From Plotosus lineatus (taxonomy: Eukaryota; Chordata; Actinopteri; Siluriformes; Plotosidae), in NCBI GenBank assembly GCA_024760905.1, contig CM045734.1, forward strand, positions 37,945,064 to 38,009,063: a stretch of 64,000 bases of DNA, read 5' to 3'. Of this stretch, positions 21,441 to 33,110 are shown in pieces. A program made the position numbers and the translations under genes. Positions within the stretch are counted from its first letter, which is position 1. The number at the start of each line of letters is the position of its first letter. The notes under the pieces are model-generated. The model saw only the letters and a list, made by a program, of their open reading frames with translations, was not told the origin of the DNA and ran no database searches.

Positions 21441-22298
21441 GCAATACTACAGGAGCACATAAGAAATCAATCGGGGTACCATGCCAGAATACTGGCATAG
21501 GCGGCAGCCATACCAGCCTTCTCTGCGGTTCTTTAGGCCCTGAGTGAGCACAATGGGTTTCCAACCAGTTGCAATTTCTAACCATGCCCAGTACAGTACA
21601 TAGTAAGTTGTCTTCCCCTCGATCTTTTTCTTTCTAAACGGCCAGTCAGCACAACCTCTTCAAGCCTTTCCTTCCTCATCACATGCCCGACAAACCGAAT
21701 CTGCCTGTTCACGATCATCTTTAATAAACATCTACGAGTCCCTGCCTAACGCTGAACATCCATATTGGTGATCTTGTCAGTCCATGATATTCTCAACATT
21801 CTCTTTAGAAACCACATTTCCACTGCTCTAAGCCTGTCTTCGAGACTTTTAGTAATAGTCCAACTCTCGCAACCATACAGTAGACTCAACCACACGTCGC
21901 ATTTAAGTAGCCTAATTCTGGTTTCGATTGACACACAACTTGACTGTAGAACCCTCTCCAACTTATTGAAGGTTGCTTTCGCAATTCCAATTCTCTTTAC
22001 TTTCACCTCTGATCCAGTGTCTGCTGAAACAATACTACCCAGATAAACAAATTGTTCAGCTCTTGGCCCTTAACCAGGATCATACATCTTGTTTCCTTCT
22101 TCTTCGAAAATACCATCAAAAATGACTTCTTTCTGTTTATCTTCAAGTCTTTCCTCTCGCTTTCTTCTACCATTGTATCCACAATGTTCTGCAGCTTTTC
22201 TTAACTATCCGCTATCAACATTGTGTCATCTGCATATCTGATGTTGTTAACATTTATTCCACCAATGGATATTCCTTTCATGTCCTTAATGTTTCGCA
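21440..22298 (-). pseudogene. RTE-like LINE: reverse transcriptase C-terminal half
   Basis: Minus strand. NIKDMKGISIGGINVNNIRY then ADDTMLIADS (22290-22203) holds motif C. It is followed by a stop, KINRKKSFLMVFSKKK (in frame near 22130), GIAKATFNKLERVLQ, IETRIRLLKCDVWLSLLYG then CESWT (21880-21960), and MLRISWTDKITNMDV (21755-21800). Frame changes and stops throughout. Together with 23671-24900 it forms one minus-strand LINE split by RTE copy 2. The family is related to the widespread endonuclease-RT elements annotated as craniofacial development protein 2-like; the exact clade is not settled. Confidence 0.8.
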
Positions 22299-23670
22299 AT
22301 GCAGCCATGAGGGGGGCACAAACCCGGATAAATGCAGAGGGTTGTGACAGGAACGGCATCCAACGTAAAAGCTGAGATAGATCAAATATGCAAATCACAA
22401 ATATTATCTCCATACCGGATCGGTCGATGCCCGGGTTAACAACGACCGCCATCAGTGCTGTTAACCAACTGGGTGCTGGTGGAAATTGGACTACTGTTGG
22501 TCGAAGAAGGAGAGAAGAGGAAAAGCATGAGTCTCGGACTGAGAATAGGGACTTTGAATGTTGGAACTATGACAGCTAAAGGTAGCGAGCTGGCTGACAT
22601 GATGCAGAGGAGGAAGGTGGACATACTATGTGTTCAGGAGACCAGGTGGAAAGGTAGCAAGGCTAAAAGCTTAGGAGCAGGGTTTAAGCTGTTCTATTAT
22701 GGTGTAGATGGGAAGAGAAATGGATTCGGAGTCATCTTGAAGGAGGAGTTTGTCAGGAATGTTGTAGAAGTGAAAAGAGTGTCAGACAGAGTGATGAGTC
22801 TCAAGTTAGAAATTGAAGGTGGGATGTTCAGTGTTGTTAGTTCTTATGCCCCACAGGCAGGATGTGAGCTAGAAGAGGAGAGATTCTGGAGTGACTTAGA
22901 TGAAGTGATGCAGAGTACCCCCAGAGGTGAAAGAGTGGTGATTGGTGCGGACTTCAATGGACATGTTGGTACAGGCAACAGAGAGGACGAGGAAGTGATG
23001 GGCAGGTTTGGTATCCAGGACAGGAACACAGAAGGACAGATGTTGATCGATTTTGCAAAAAGGATGGAAATGGCTGTGGTGAATACTTTCTTCCAGAAGA
23101 GACAGGAGCAAAGGGTGACTTATAAAAGCAGAGGTAGGAGCACACAGGTAGACTACATCTTGTGTAGACGATGCAATTAAAAGGATGTCAGTGACTGCAA
23201 AGTAGTAGTGGGTGAGAGTGTTACCAAACAGCATAGGATGGTGGTGTGCAGGATGACGCTGATGGTGAGGAAGGTGAAGAAGGAAAAGGCAGAGCAGAAG
23301 ACAAAATGGTGGAAGCTGAAAAAGGAAGAGTGTCATGTTGTCTTCAAGGAGGAGTTGAAACAGGCTTTGGGTGGTAAGGAAGTGCTTCCAGATGACTGTA
23401 CAACCACAGTAAATGTGATCAGAGAGACAGGTAGGAGAGCACTTGGTGTGTCCTTTGGAAGGAAAGTAGATAAGGAGACTTGGTGGTGGAATGAGGAAGT
23501 GCAGGAGTGTGTACAAAGGAAGAGGTTAGCTAAGAAGTGGGACATTGAGAGGACCAAAGAGAGGAAACAGGAGTACAGAGAGACACAGTGTAAGGTGAAG
23601 GTAGCGGTGTCAAATTCCAAACAGAGGGCTTATGATGACTTGTATGCTAGGTTGAACAGTAAGGAAGGAG
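22299..23670 (+). mobile_element. RTE-type LINE, copy 2: 5' UTR and endonuclease
   Basis: Starts with GCAGCCATGAGG like the other RTE copies. The 5' UTR includes GACAGGAACGGCATCCAACG near 22346-22365. It continues to the linker after the endonuclease and stops abruptly at 23670, before the reverse transcriptase. It is inserted in the opposite direction inside the minus-strand LINE, directly before its motif C. The 3' part of this copy and the motif A/B part of the host LINE are both missing, so a deletion followed the insertion. Confidence 0.88.
22527..23180 (+). pseudogene. RTE AP-type endonuclease domain
   Basis: Open from MSLGLRIGTLNVGTMTAKGS (22527) to VDYILCRRC and TAA at 23180. Exonuclease/endonuclease/phosphatase motifs are intact: LRIGTLNVGTM (Asn), VQETRW (catalytic Glu, near 22636), VVSSYAPQAG (Tyr, near 22840), VVIGADFNGHVG (Asp and Asn, near 22940-22975) and TYKSRGRSTQVDYIL (the SxxxxDYIL-like end). 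The His that usually follows is beyond the stop codon. The enzyme would nick target DNA to prime reverse transcription. This is the best-preserved endonuclease in the window but has no polymerase attached. Confidence 0.88.
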
Positions 23671-24900
23671 TCATCCATTCCTTCTTCTTCTTCCTTTGTG
23701 TTACAGGAGGTATGATTTCTTCAGTAGCTTTACTAATCGCTGAACAAATTTGGTCCAAGTCATCTACCGCTCTGTTATTCTCATTATCATTTGACATGTG
23801 AAGTTGAACATTTTGTTGAAAAGCCGCTTTCACATCATTGGATTTCAGTTGGTCTAGGTCTTGCAGTATCACTTTCTTCGGTTGTTTCAATTTCTTCAAT
23901 TTCAGCTTCACAGGTGCAACTAATAGAGCATGATCACTGTTGCAATCTGCACCTGGATAGCACTTCACTTGAGTGACAACATTTCTGAATCTCTTATTGA
24001 TTTGTTATAAAATTGATCTGTTTCCTTGAGCAATCATTTGGACTTCTCCATGTCCATAGACGTCTGGGTTGATGTTGAAAGTACGTATTAGTGATCACTT
24101 GGTTATTTCCTTCACATCACTGAACCCAGGTATCTCCACGATTATTTTGTTTGCCCAGTCCATGTGGTCCTACAACGTCTAATTGACTACCTTCACCAAC
24201 TTTTGCATTTAGGTCACCCATGACAAACACAATCTCTTGTGATTTGCATTGTGCCATAGCTTTATCCGGGTCTGCATAAAAGTTTTTAATGTCTTCCTCA
24301 TTGTTGTTGGATATTGGTGTATATACTTGAATGATGGTCATGTTGAATGGGCTTCCTTTCTATTTTACCACAATTATTCGATCGGAAACCACCCAGTAGC
24401 AAAGTAGACAATCTGCTATGTTTGGTAATAGTAGGATTCCAACTCCATGAATGTGTTTTTTATCTGGTTCTGATGCGGTGTTGTTCTCTAACTTAATTTT
24501 CCCCCGATTGTAACCATCTGACTTCACTCAGTCCTAGTATGTCAGTCTTTACTCTCACCATTTTTCTCACAATGTTTTCCAACTTCCCTTGACATAGTGT
24601 CTTGACATTCCATGTAGCAAAGCGATAGCACATAGTAGCATGATGACGATTTGGGGGCGAGGCAGTGGATGCTTGATCCATACTTCCCTTTACGCTGTTG
24701 TTGTATGCATTTGGTGTTTGTTCTTCTTGTCATGGCTGTATACAAAGGGCAAAAAAAAATCTGCAGTTAAGGCCCCATGTTCTTTCTGCGAGGTGTTTTT
24801 ATCGAGACACCATCTCCAGCTAGCTAGCCATCGACTCTAAAGAGTTCATCTGCTCTTTGATAGGTCTTGTTTTTATTCCTACTGGGTTGATAGGCACCCT
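23671..24900 (-). pseudogene. RTE-like LINE: endonuclease half, broken
   Basis: 5' half of the minus-strand LINE. TMCYRFATWNVKTLCQGKLE (near 24630) and DILGLSEVRW (near 24540) start the AP endonuclease. YTPISNNNEEDIKNFY and VFVMGDLNAKVGEGSQLD (near 24320-24190) give its DxN site, and CNSDHALLVAPVKLKLKK (near 23950) the catalytic SDH end. The linker to PPVTQRKKKKEWMTP ends at 23671 where RTE copy 2 begins. Several stops and frameshifts. Confidence 0.85.
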
Positions 24901-24959
24901 CCTCACTAAATTTTGGAACCTGGTGGGGCAAAAGCTGACCTGACAAAATAAGAAAAGCA

Positions 24960-25260
24960 AAGTAAAAACATTAATGTTTTTTTTACTGCATTTTAAACCA
25001 CAATAATGGTTATACAAGCTCCATTACTCTTCTTTTGAAACTGCTATTTTAGTATGGAAAATGCAAAGAACATTGCAAAGCTTTCCTTGTATTTTTTTGA
25101 AATACAAGTTGAATTTTTGTATTTTAGAATTAGTGACTTGGAGGGGAAAATGTGTTTGTAGTTCTGCATCATTCTGAGTTTGAGAGGTTGATTAATAAGT
25201 AATTATTGAAGAAGAGAAGATACGATTGTCGAGATTTTGATTGCCAAGTTAGAAGAAGAA
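24960..25260. other. No gene seen
   Basis: AT-rich DNA; nothing recognisable. Confidence 0.4.
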
Positions 25261-25270
25261 TGATTGAATA

Positions 25271-25379
<109 letters not shown>

Positions 25380-25389
25380 ATGATGTAAG

Positions 25390-25840
25390 TACTGTATACA
25401 TATTTTTCAGTATACCAGGAGAGTTTTGAAGGCTTGCTTTGTATACTGTACCACCTTCACTGCTTTATTGTATTTTTGTTCATTCTGTTTTACATTGTTG
25501 TTCAGGAATACACACTACTGTATTTATTTTTGTGTTTTTATAAACCAACTTATAGCATTGTTAGGAAGTACATAGTAGATTTTTTTTTTGTTTTCACCTC
25601 AGCATTTTTTGTTAGTTTATATGCAGTTTGATTCAAGTTTTTCATGGAATTTGATGAAATGTTTTTCTAGAGTGGCATATGATACAAGTAACAAACCATT
25701 GCATGAGATCTTATTTAAAAAGAAAACCCATTAAGGGCAGTAAGTGAAACTAATGTGTGAATGAATGCTTATCAGAAACCCATTAGGGAAGATATTTTAT
25801 TATAAATATACTATATTAGGCCGGTTTTTAAGGTGGCTGG
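25390..25840. other. AT-rich stretch, no gene seen
   Basis: T-rich DNA without exon-like signals. Confidence 0.4.
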
Positions 25841-25844
25841 TTTG

Positions 25845-26045
25845 GTTTCTGCACTGGACACCAAAACGTGTGTGGTGGGTCACAGGCACCGAATTCCCAC
25901 CTAGTCTCCAGGCACCGCAATGAAGTTGCCCACTGTCCCATGGATGCTCACTGTTTGTGTGTGTGTGTGTGTGTGTGTACTCACTTTGATTGGGTTAAAT
26001 ACAGAGCCAAAACTTCGCTTGTGGGATAAAACAAACACATAAATA
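25845..26045 (+). mobile_element. tRNA-derived SINE fragment with GT repeat
   Basis: GGGTCACAGGCACCGAATTC, TGCCCACTGTCCCATGGATG, then a GT repeat and GATTGGGTTAAATACAGAGC look like the 3' half of a SINE-type repeat related to D. The head is not clear. Confidence 0.5.
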
Positions 26046-26545
26046 AAATAACTATTAATTGTAACCATTACATACCCTGTGAGCAGCTCTAACAACCCCA
26101 CTGCCAGATCTTACATGGAAACACTGACTAATTCCCCCTGAACTGTGGACTCATAAACTCAACTTCACCTCTGTGAGAGAATCCGGAGTTTAAAGTAGCT
26201 ACCAGCAGGTGGCATTACTGACCCATGACAGCAACCTTACACCACCATGTGACTCTCTTGTTTTCCTGTGAGCCAACAGCAAGCTCCATCAGTGCCACTG
26301 GGTGCTTCTCATTTCTTCAGCTCAACCTCCTTCAGTTCAGTGTCCTTGTTTATCAGCATCTTTATTAGAAAGCAATGAAAAGATAGAAAGGATACGAAGA
26401 CATCAAGAAAACCTTTTTTCCACTTTTTAAAACATGGCATAATAATTGACACTCGTGCAAGGATTTTGTTTCTTTCCACTGGTTCTTTATGTATGCTAGT
26501 TATTTATCTGTACTTATATTGCCCTTTGCGACAGCATCTTTGTAC
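26046..26545. other. No gene seen
   Basis: Contains no exon-like sequence that I can support. Confidence 0.35.
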
Positions 26546-26549
26546 ATTA

Positions 26550-26670
26550 ATTTACTCATTTGCTAAACCACTTAATCCTCATAAGGTTACAGGGAGGCTG
26601 GTGCTATCTCGGCCGACTCTGGGTGAAGTCGGAGGGCACACTGAACAGCTTGCCAGTCTATCGCAAGACC

Positions 26671-26709
<39 letters not shown>

Positions 26710-26917
26710 TCACACTCACATCTAGGGTCAACTTGGAACTGAAAATTAGTCTAATGTGCATGTCTTTGGAAGTTGGGAGGAAACTGTAGCACCCAGAGAA
26801 AACCTACTTAAAAATGGGGAAAAATATGCAAACCCACCACAGAAATGCCCTTGCTGAGCCCAGGATTTGAACTCAAGACATTCTTGCTGTGAGGCAGACG
26901 GCTACACCACCCTACAT
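26550..26917 (-). mobile_element. SINE A, L2-like tail, with CA repeat
   Basis: Minus strand. The tRNA-like head is near 26862-26917 (complement of GGATTTGAACTCAAGAC), the body at 26745-26860, and the L2-like tail near 26570-26670 (ACAGGGAGGCTGGTGCTATC). A CA run of about 18 units (26671-26708) has grown inside the body. Confidence 0.8.
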
Positions 26918-26919
26918 TT

Positions 26920-27860
26920 GTTTATTAGATGGTATAACATAGACTACTTCTGCAGAGGAAGCACCTGCATATATTCTACAAATCATATCTTTTAGTTAAT
27001 TCCTTAGAAGATAGCCTATACGTTTGCTCTTGGGAATCCAAGCTGTCCAAAATAGAGGCTGTAATTTGCCACGGTATCAGAACAAACCTGTTTTCAGTTT
27101 CTGGTCAAGTGGAGGCAACATACAGAGGTATAATATATAGCCATAAAAATACCCGTCTCTGTAGTAGCTCGGTGTTATGGAGAAATAGACTAAGCAGGTG
27201 AAATATTGGACCTCAAAGCCAGCAGTTTTATAATATTTTGGTCATAGTCCTGGGAAACAGTTCAAGACTTGTTAATCATAACTTTAACATGGCAACATTT
27301 GCTATCAAGCCTAGCTGATTACTGAGTCAAAAATATCAGCCATTAATCCACACCATCATCTGTAGTCTGAGAAAAGTGTATTGGGACATAAATTGGCATG
27401 CTTGGTTTTTAGTACAGAATTTCCTTGTCAGTTGAAAGTATTTTTGTTGCATATAAAAAGAAGTCCGTGGATTCCAAATATCTCACGCTTCTCAAATCTG
27501 ATGTTAATTTGCGAACTGTGGAATCAAAACAAGCTGCAAATTAAATTGTTCTCTGTTGCTTTCTCCACACTTTTTTCTCATCATGTATCCTCCTGCAAAC
27601 CCCAGATTTGTGAGCTTCAACCCCCCACCCCCACCCCTATGTCCAGGCAGTCTCTTGAGCTAAGGCAATCTCACAGGCCATTTACTTTTGTTCCCCATCA
27701 CACACACATCTGCTTCACATCTTGAGCATTATTTAGACAGCTTCCCTTAGCTTTGTGCCTAAAAATCGACGGTCCCTTTCTCAATTTTCTCACTACTTTA
27801 ATTTTTCTTTCAATTTTTCTGCCTGAGGAACAAAGTTAACTCGTAGTGATAACACCCCTC
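26920..27860. other. No gene seen
   Basis: No exon or repeat could be assigned. Confidence 0.35.
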
Positions 27861-27869
27861 CCCCTTTAA

Positions 27870-28430
27870 TTTTTCCAAAATGCTCCTCCTGACTGAAAAC
27901 AGAAAGGCGACACAAAACAAGGGATTCGCCCAGCCCATGGCTCGGGTGGCAGCTCAGCCTTGCCAAGTGTACGGTTCACTGTCCGGTCACCCCAATCTGT
28001 CAGTTTAGCACGTCTGAGGCTGCAATCAGCACTGGTCTCCTGCACCCGAGGTCCCAAACATTGCCTGGCTCATTATTCCCCCTGGAGGAGGTCATGGCCT
28101 TGGCTGCCTAGACGGAACCTGCTCACTAATTAAGTGCACTGCTTTGGCACTGGACGTGTCATGTCTGTAGGACTTCCTGCTGGGATTAATGCTACCCATG
28201 TTCACTTTTCATAAGGCTGCATTCAGGGGGCAGATCCATTCAGACTCAGAGGCTTGTCTCTGTATGGATAGAAGCCCTGGGACTTTGTGATTGTGAATGG
28301 TTAAAGCATTTCGTGTTCGAATAGGCTGCTCATTCTGTCCAAATCCAGCACTGTCAAATTGACTAGATAAGGGCATTTTGAGTCTCTTTGAGAAACTGGT
28401 CACAAATGGGTGGGGAAATAAAAGTTTTTA
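27870..28430. promoter_or_regulatory. Candidate conserved non-coding element
   Basis: A repeat-free block of balanced GC content among AT-rich and repeat DNA. It is dense with possible factor sites (CTAATTAAG near 28125, AGGTCATGG, GGGATTAATG near 28182, TTCATAAGG) but has no splice-bounded ORF. Purely a composition-based guess; homology is needed. Confidence 0.25.
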
Positions 28431-29035
28431 ATGTGCTAGTTTTTGTATGTTTTTGTTCCTTTTTTGTCTGGAACATTATTTATAGTTCATTAGTTTAAAG
28501 TTATAGCATCTGAAAGTATGCATGTCCACAAGAATAAAATTTATTTAAAAACTGTTGTCAACAGTAAGATTTAAAAGTTAAAACCAGTTAAATTTTAAAT
28601 GTATAGTATATAACATTTTGTAGCAAATGGCTATTTTTTTCTGAGTTTTTGTTGGGAGAAATATCTTTTTGTGTTAATTTCCTGCTAGTTCACATGCTTG
28701 TGTAATCAACAATTCAGAATCTGATTCAGGTATGTTTTATTATAAAGTTACATACCTAGATGCACTTAATAAAAAGTGCATCTGATTGCAAAAAGATACA
28801 TTTCTTATTAGCGCAAGAGAGAAAAGTCGGCATGTACATTTAAACAAATACTTATTTGCATGTACAGACTACTTCCAATTATCTGGCATCTGATATATTG
28901 GCAGGCTTTATTTAAAGGCACGTCTAAAAATGCCAACCAATAATCGCACATTTTCTCTGGGGAAGGATGGAGGTGGGGGTGGGGTTGTGATCTTGCAATT
29001 GGAAAAATCGTAAAAAATTGCCGATTTAAATTGCG
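28431..29035. other. AT-rich stretch, no gene seen
   Basis: Nothing recognisable. Confidence 0.4.
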
Positions 29036-29225
29036 CTCTAAAAGCAGCCAGACAAAACAAGACAACAAGACCGGAATAAGTTGCTGAAAGGGCAAGTGTT
29101 TGTTTACGTTTGTATGACTGATGGTTGCCTTTGGTGGCAACCACCCAAAACAAAACAACACCACCGGAAGAAGTTGCTGAAAGGCCCATGTTTACATTTG
29201 TATGATCGGGTTTTATGCTCTAGTG

Positions 29226-30555
29226 CAGGGGTTGGCAACCTAAAATGTTCAAAGAGCCATATTGGACCAAAAAAACTGAAAACAAATATGTCTGGAGTCG
29301 CAAAAAAATTACAAGCCTTATATAAGTCTTAAATGAAGGCGACACAGGCTGTAAGTGTATATTAGCTATGTTAGCCTACTATCAAAATGACCAAGTGGGC
29401 TACAAATACATAAAGAGCATTCATGATTAAATGTTTATTTTCCCTGCAGCGCATCCTGGAGAGAATGACACCACCTGACTACTCTTGTATGATATTTGGT
29501 GCTTTAAATTTAATTTCCATTACTATATTAATGTATTGTGTTTTGTTGAATTGATGAAACTATAGAAATTCAATAAAGAAATCAGCAGCCCATCAGAGTT
29601 TATATACCTGCACACCAGCACTGTCTGTTTAATGTCAATCGCATCACATGTCTCATCACAGGCAATTGAGTATGCTGGAGCTGAATTATTGTCCTTGATT
29701 TGCTGATTGGTGATGTTGCCTGCCATTTTAATGGTCCTTTCCATCACTGTCTTTGCGGAGAGAGGCATGTCTTTAATTTTCTGTATTATCTCCGTTTTGT
29801 TTTTGAAGTCTGAAAATAGGTGCTCTGATATTTTAATGAATGAATCCTTCATGTATTCACCACCTGTGAACGGTTTCCCATGCTTTATTGTCTCTCGGGT
29901 TGCAACAAAACTAGCAGCAGTAGTAGAGTTTGGAAATGCAATCTACTTCTTAAATCTATCTTTGCGCTCCTGTAATTTCTTCAGTAGTACTGCAATCTCA
30001 CTTTTTCTCTCGATCCCAACTGGGCGGTCGGCTGCAAATTTAGCATGCCTTCTGTGGAAAACTCTTTGCAAATTACTCTTTTTGTTAGTCGACAACTTCT
30101 CTTTACAAAGCAAAGATGCAGGCAACCCTTCCGCATTGGCAATGAAAGCAAATGATTTGGTCCATTCTTCCTTGAATCCTCTGTTCTCATCAGCTATCTT
30201 TCTCTTTTTTCCTTTGGGATCCATGGCCATGACACACCCACCGGTTTGTTTACAACAGCTACCTGCCTGGAAATGCGTCGCGCTGAAACGTGTGTTGCAG
30301 GCTATGACGCAAATCTTCATTGACAGAAATGTTGCAGGGTGGGCCTAATTTTTTTTTTTTATACAAATTTTTAAAACATTGGAAAACGTTAATGCTTGTC
30401 CTCCTACAGAAACCATAATAAAACAAACAAACAAAAAATATACCTCCTCCTCAGCTTTTTCCATTTTCATACATTTTTGAAAAAGCTCCAGGGAGCCACG
30501 AGGGTGGCACTAAAGAGCCCCATGCAGTTCTAGAGCCATGGGTTGTCGACCCCTG
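29226..30555 (-). mobile_element. hAT transposon with part of a transposase
   Basis: Ends CAGGGGTTGGCAACC and GGTTGTCGACCCCTG are inverted repeats with two mismatches. They are flanked by 8-bp duplications CTCTAGTG (29218-29225) and CTCTAGCG (30556-30563). Only the 5' part of the transposase gene remains inside, so it cannot move itself. Confidence 0.9.
29540..30230 (-). pseudogene. hAT transposase N-terminal part (GTF2IRD2/Charlie-like)
   Basis: Begins MAMDPKGKKRKIADENRGF near 30228 and continues EEWTKSFAFIANAEGLPASL, then KSNLQRVFHRRHAKFA. After a TAG near 29952-29950 the same frame resumes (FVATRETIKHGKPFTGGEY, then MKDSFIKISEHLFSDF). YSIACDETCDAI near 29670-29640 holds the first catalytic Asp of hAT transposases; the second Asp, the catalytic Glu and the dimerisation domain are absent. 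The type is that domesticated in mammals as the GTF2IRD2 C-terminus. Confidence 0.75.
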
Positions 30556-30640
30556 CTCTAGCGGCAGCCAATCGAAACAAAAGAACAACACCGGAAGAAG
30601 AAGTTGCTGAAAGGGCAAAAGTTTGGATAGTTATATAAGG

Positions 30641-31379
30641 CTTTGTATATTTGGTTCAGGAGCCAATGTACTGAAGTGAAGCCTGTCAGTGGACCTTTTG
30701 ATTATAGAGAAAGCAGCCAAGTTGTGTAATGACATCGGTATTGCGGAAGAGTTATTTTTCTATTGGGTGGCTGTGAAATTTTAAGGCTTGGCATGATATT
30801 TGCAAGAATAGGGATAGCTAGCATAGTCTTGGTTTTTTTTTGTTTTTTTTTGTCTTCTGCTATTTTTGGTAAGTAATATTGTACACAATTTCTTTTACTC
30901 TAGATTTAAATTTAATTTACATGTATTTGTGGGAAGGTCCTGATGCATCGTCAAAATTGATTTTCCAACACCGGCTTCATCCCGAAGGTGCCGAATAATT
31001 GGAAATAATCTGTATTCAGATCTGCCATGTGCAGAACAAATCGGGGATATTGCCACCATTGCATGATGCTTACCAAAATTTTGAATAGAATTTTTTTTTA
31101 TGACAAACATTATTTGGTAATACCTCCACTTTGGGGTGCATGGAAGGTTGAAGCACAACTTTGTATTTATCTGCTAAATTGTCGTATTGTAAGCCCTGCT
31201 AAATCTAAACGCCTATCACACTCAAGCCAGACTCCACCTCCGTCATTAGGACAGGTGCACCCTGGGTAGCTCGGCCTTGCGGCAGAGTGAGCCAACGGAG
31301 TCACTGGCGACTAGGAAGTGAAGTAACCTCTTTCTCCTAGTTAATTTAAGCGATTTTATAACAGTGCTTTAAAAGGTAA
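30641..31379. other. No gene seen
   Basis: AT-rich, with one GC-rich patch near 31220-31310 (CCCTGGGTAGCTCGGCC) that may be an old SINE tail. Confidence 0.35.
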
Positions 31380-31510
31380 TGAAATTGAGTCTTCATAGAT
31401 GATGAAGATCGATTTCCTGCGACTGCTGGGTACCCGATTCCAGCAAAAGCGCCCCAAGGTTGTCCACGACGCCACAGGGGAAACATGATGATGATGATGA
31501 TGATGATTAG
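31380..31510 (+). repeat. Retroelement-like 3' end with (ATG)n tail
   Basis: GATGATGAAGATCGATTTCC, GGGTACCCGATTCC and CCACGACGCCACAGGGGAAA lead into about eight ATG units (31485-31508). A distinct sequence followed by a simple trinucleotide tail is typical of a LINE or SINE 3' end. Family unknown. Confidence 0.45.
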
Positions 31511-33110
31511 ACTTTTGAGAATGCTTTAAGTGAGAGAGTCAAATTTGTCCAAAATTGAACTTTTGTGTATATTTTCAAGACAAGCGGATACCTTGTTAAT
31601 TTTTTTTTTATTTGAGGGTATTCCAGACTAGTGTGTATTTATTCATATATAAAATTTTACATGTACAGATTTTGAAAAAAATAACTCTCATTTGTATATC
31701 CCCAGTTCTCTAGAAGGGTGTGAAATGGCTTATAAAGATGGTATCTGTAGAACTGTATTAAGCTTCAGTACTTGGCTGTATGGTGGATAAAGAGAGGGAA
31801 GGAAAATGTGCCTGTCTGGCTTTGGCCTGCGGTGGCTAATGTGAGCTGTCCTGTATGCGCATGCCCAGCCAGTCCCATGGCATCTTCTAATGTATCCATT
31901 TATTGATCGCATCTCTATTTTCCCTCCTCCTCTCTCTCTGTCTCATGTTTTCCTCTCTTGCTCTTTCTGTGTCTGATGTGAAAGTCATGCTCTGTGAGAA
32001 CAGAGCCCCTAATCGTGTACAAGTTACCAAATGTTTGCATGCAGGGTTCCACACAGTCAACCGATACCTCTTGGAAATATGGGGCCACCTGAGCCGCATT
32101 ACAAATTGTTCACTGATCGCTCATTGAATGCCCAGTCAGACCTGCAGCCAAAAACTAATGAAAAAAAATTAAAGAGGATGCAGAGCTGTGATTGCAATAT
32201 GTGGAGCAGCAATTGATCAGTGGTCTCTCACTCTCTCTAACATGATCTTTTATGCATTATTTGGACACACTGTTGGGAGATGGAGCATGCAAACCTAGCT
32301 TCTACATTTAGATAAGAGCTGGACATTGGGAAGGATTGATTAAAGGATTTGGAGAACATCACACACTTTCTGAAATCTGCATAGTCAGGGATTATAAGGC
32401 TGCCTTTAACGCTGTGCCAGGGAAAAGCAGACCTCCAGTGATGTCAAAATTGTTCTGGAATCTTATTAAAGCAAAAGCCGAGGTTTACAAAACATCCGAG
32501 ATGTCCGGGTTTGAAACCATTCGACTCAGCCAACAGCTGGGCTTTTTGTATTTGGACAGGAATGTTGATCTCAGATGACTCTTTGTACTGAGAGGGAAAG
32601 AAATGATTTAAGATTTTTGGCTCTGGTCAAGCTAATTGTCATTAAATTACTGCTGGGTGTTGTTCGTTTTTCCACAGTATTTTAGCGCCTTTGGTCTGCT
32701 CTGGCTTCATAAGTTACCAGATCCTTACACATATAGACTGATTCTGATAGTCCACATATTTCGTATATTTAAGGAAAACAACAGCAGCAGCAGTGTTTTC
32801 AGGATGTAGTTATGATTTACTTGCATAGATGGCACTGTTCCTTCATACAGTCCACCAGAGAATCTGTTTTGGTTCAAAGAACAGGCAGAAGCAACACACA
32901 TTCTGCTTTGTTACTGTCAGTTGAAAAAGCAGCCTGAATGTTCCTTTGTAAGATCCAGATGTTTACTTCGTGCACCACATGACTGCTGTATGACTTTTGT
33001 ATTATGGGAATACTCAGGGTGTACTGTGGGGTAAAGGTTGCTGCAAAATAAGTGTTCAGTAGGTTTCAGTGTATCTGAGTTAATGAGAAATCCTTAAGTT
33101 AATGTATTAA
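31511..33110. other. Long repeat-poor stretch, no gene seen
   Basis: 1.6 kb with few recognisable repeats. An ORF at 32336-32578 has no domain and no splice context. Could hold non-coding conserved sequence; nothing supports a gene. Confidence 0.35.

Larger units (their letters stand above)
29041..30640 (+). repeat. Three tandem ~85-bp units, split by a hAT insertion
   Basis: Units start near 29043, 29137 and 30564. Each carries AAAACAA..AACAxxACCGGAA.AAGTTGCTGAAAGG; the first two continue to TGTTTAC.TTTGTATGA. Unit 3 is separated from unit 2 by the hAT element at 29226-30555; removing it restores the array. Confidence 0.75.

Noticed and set aside
22896..23516. 206-codon minus-strand open frame
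   Set aside because: Antisense shadow of RTE copy 2; same low-complexity composition as the other antisense frames.
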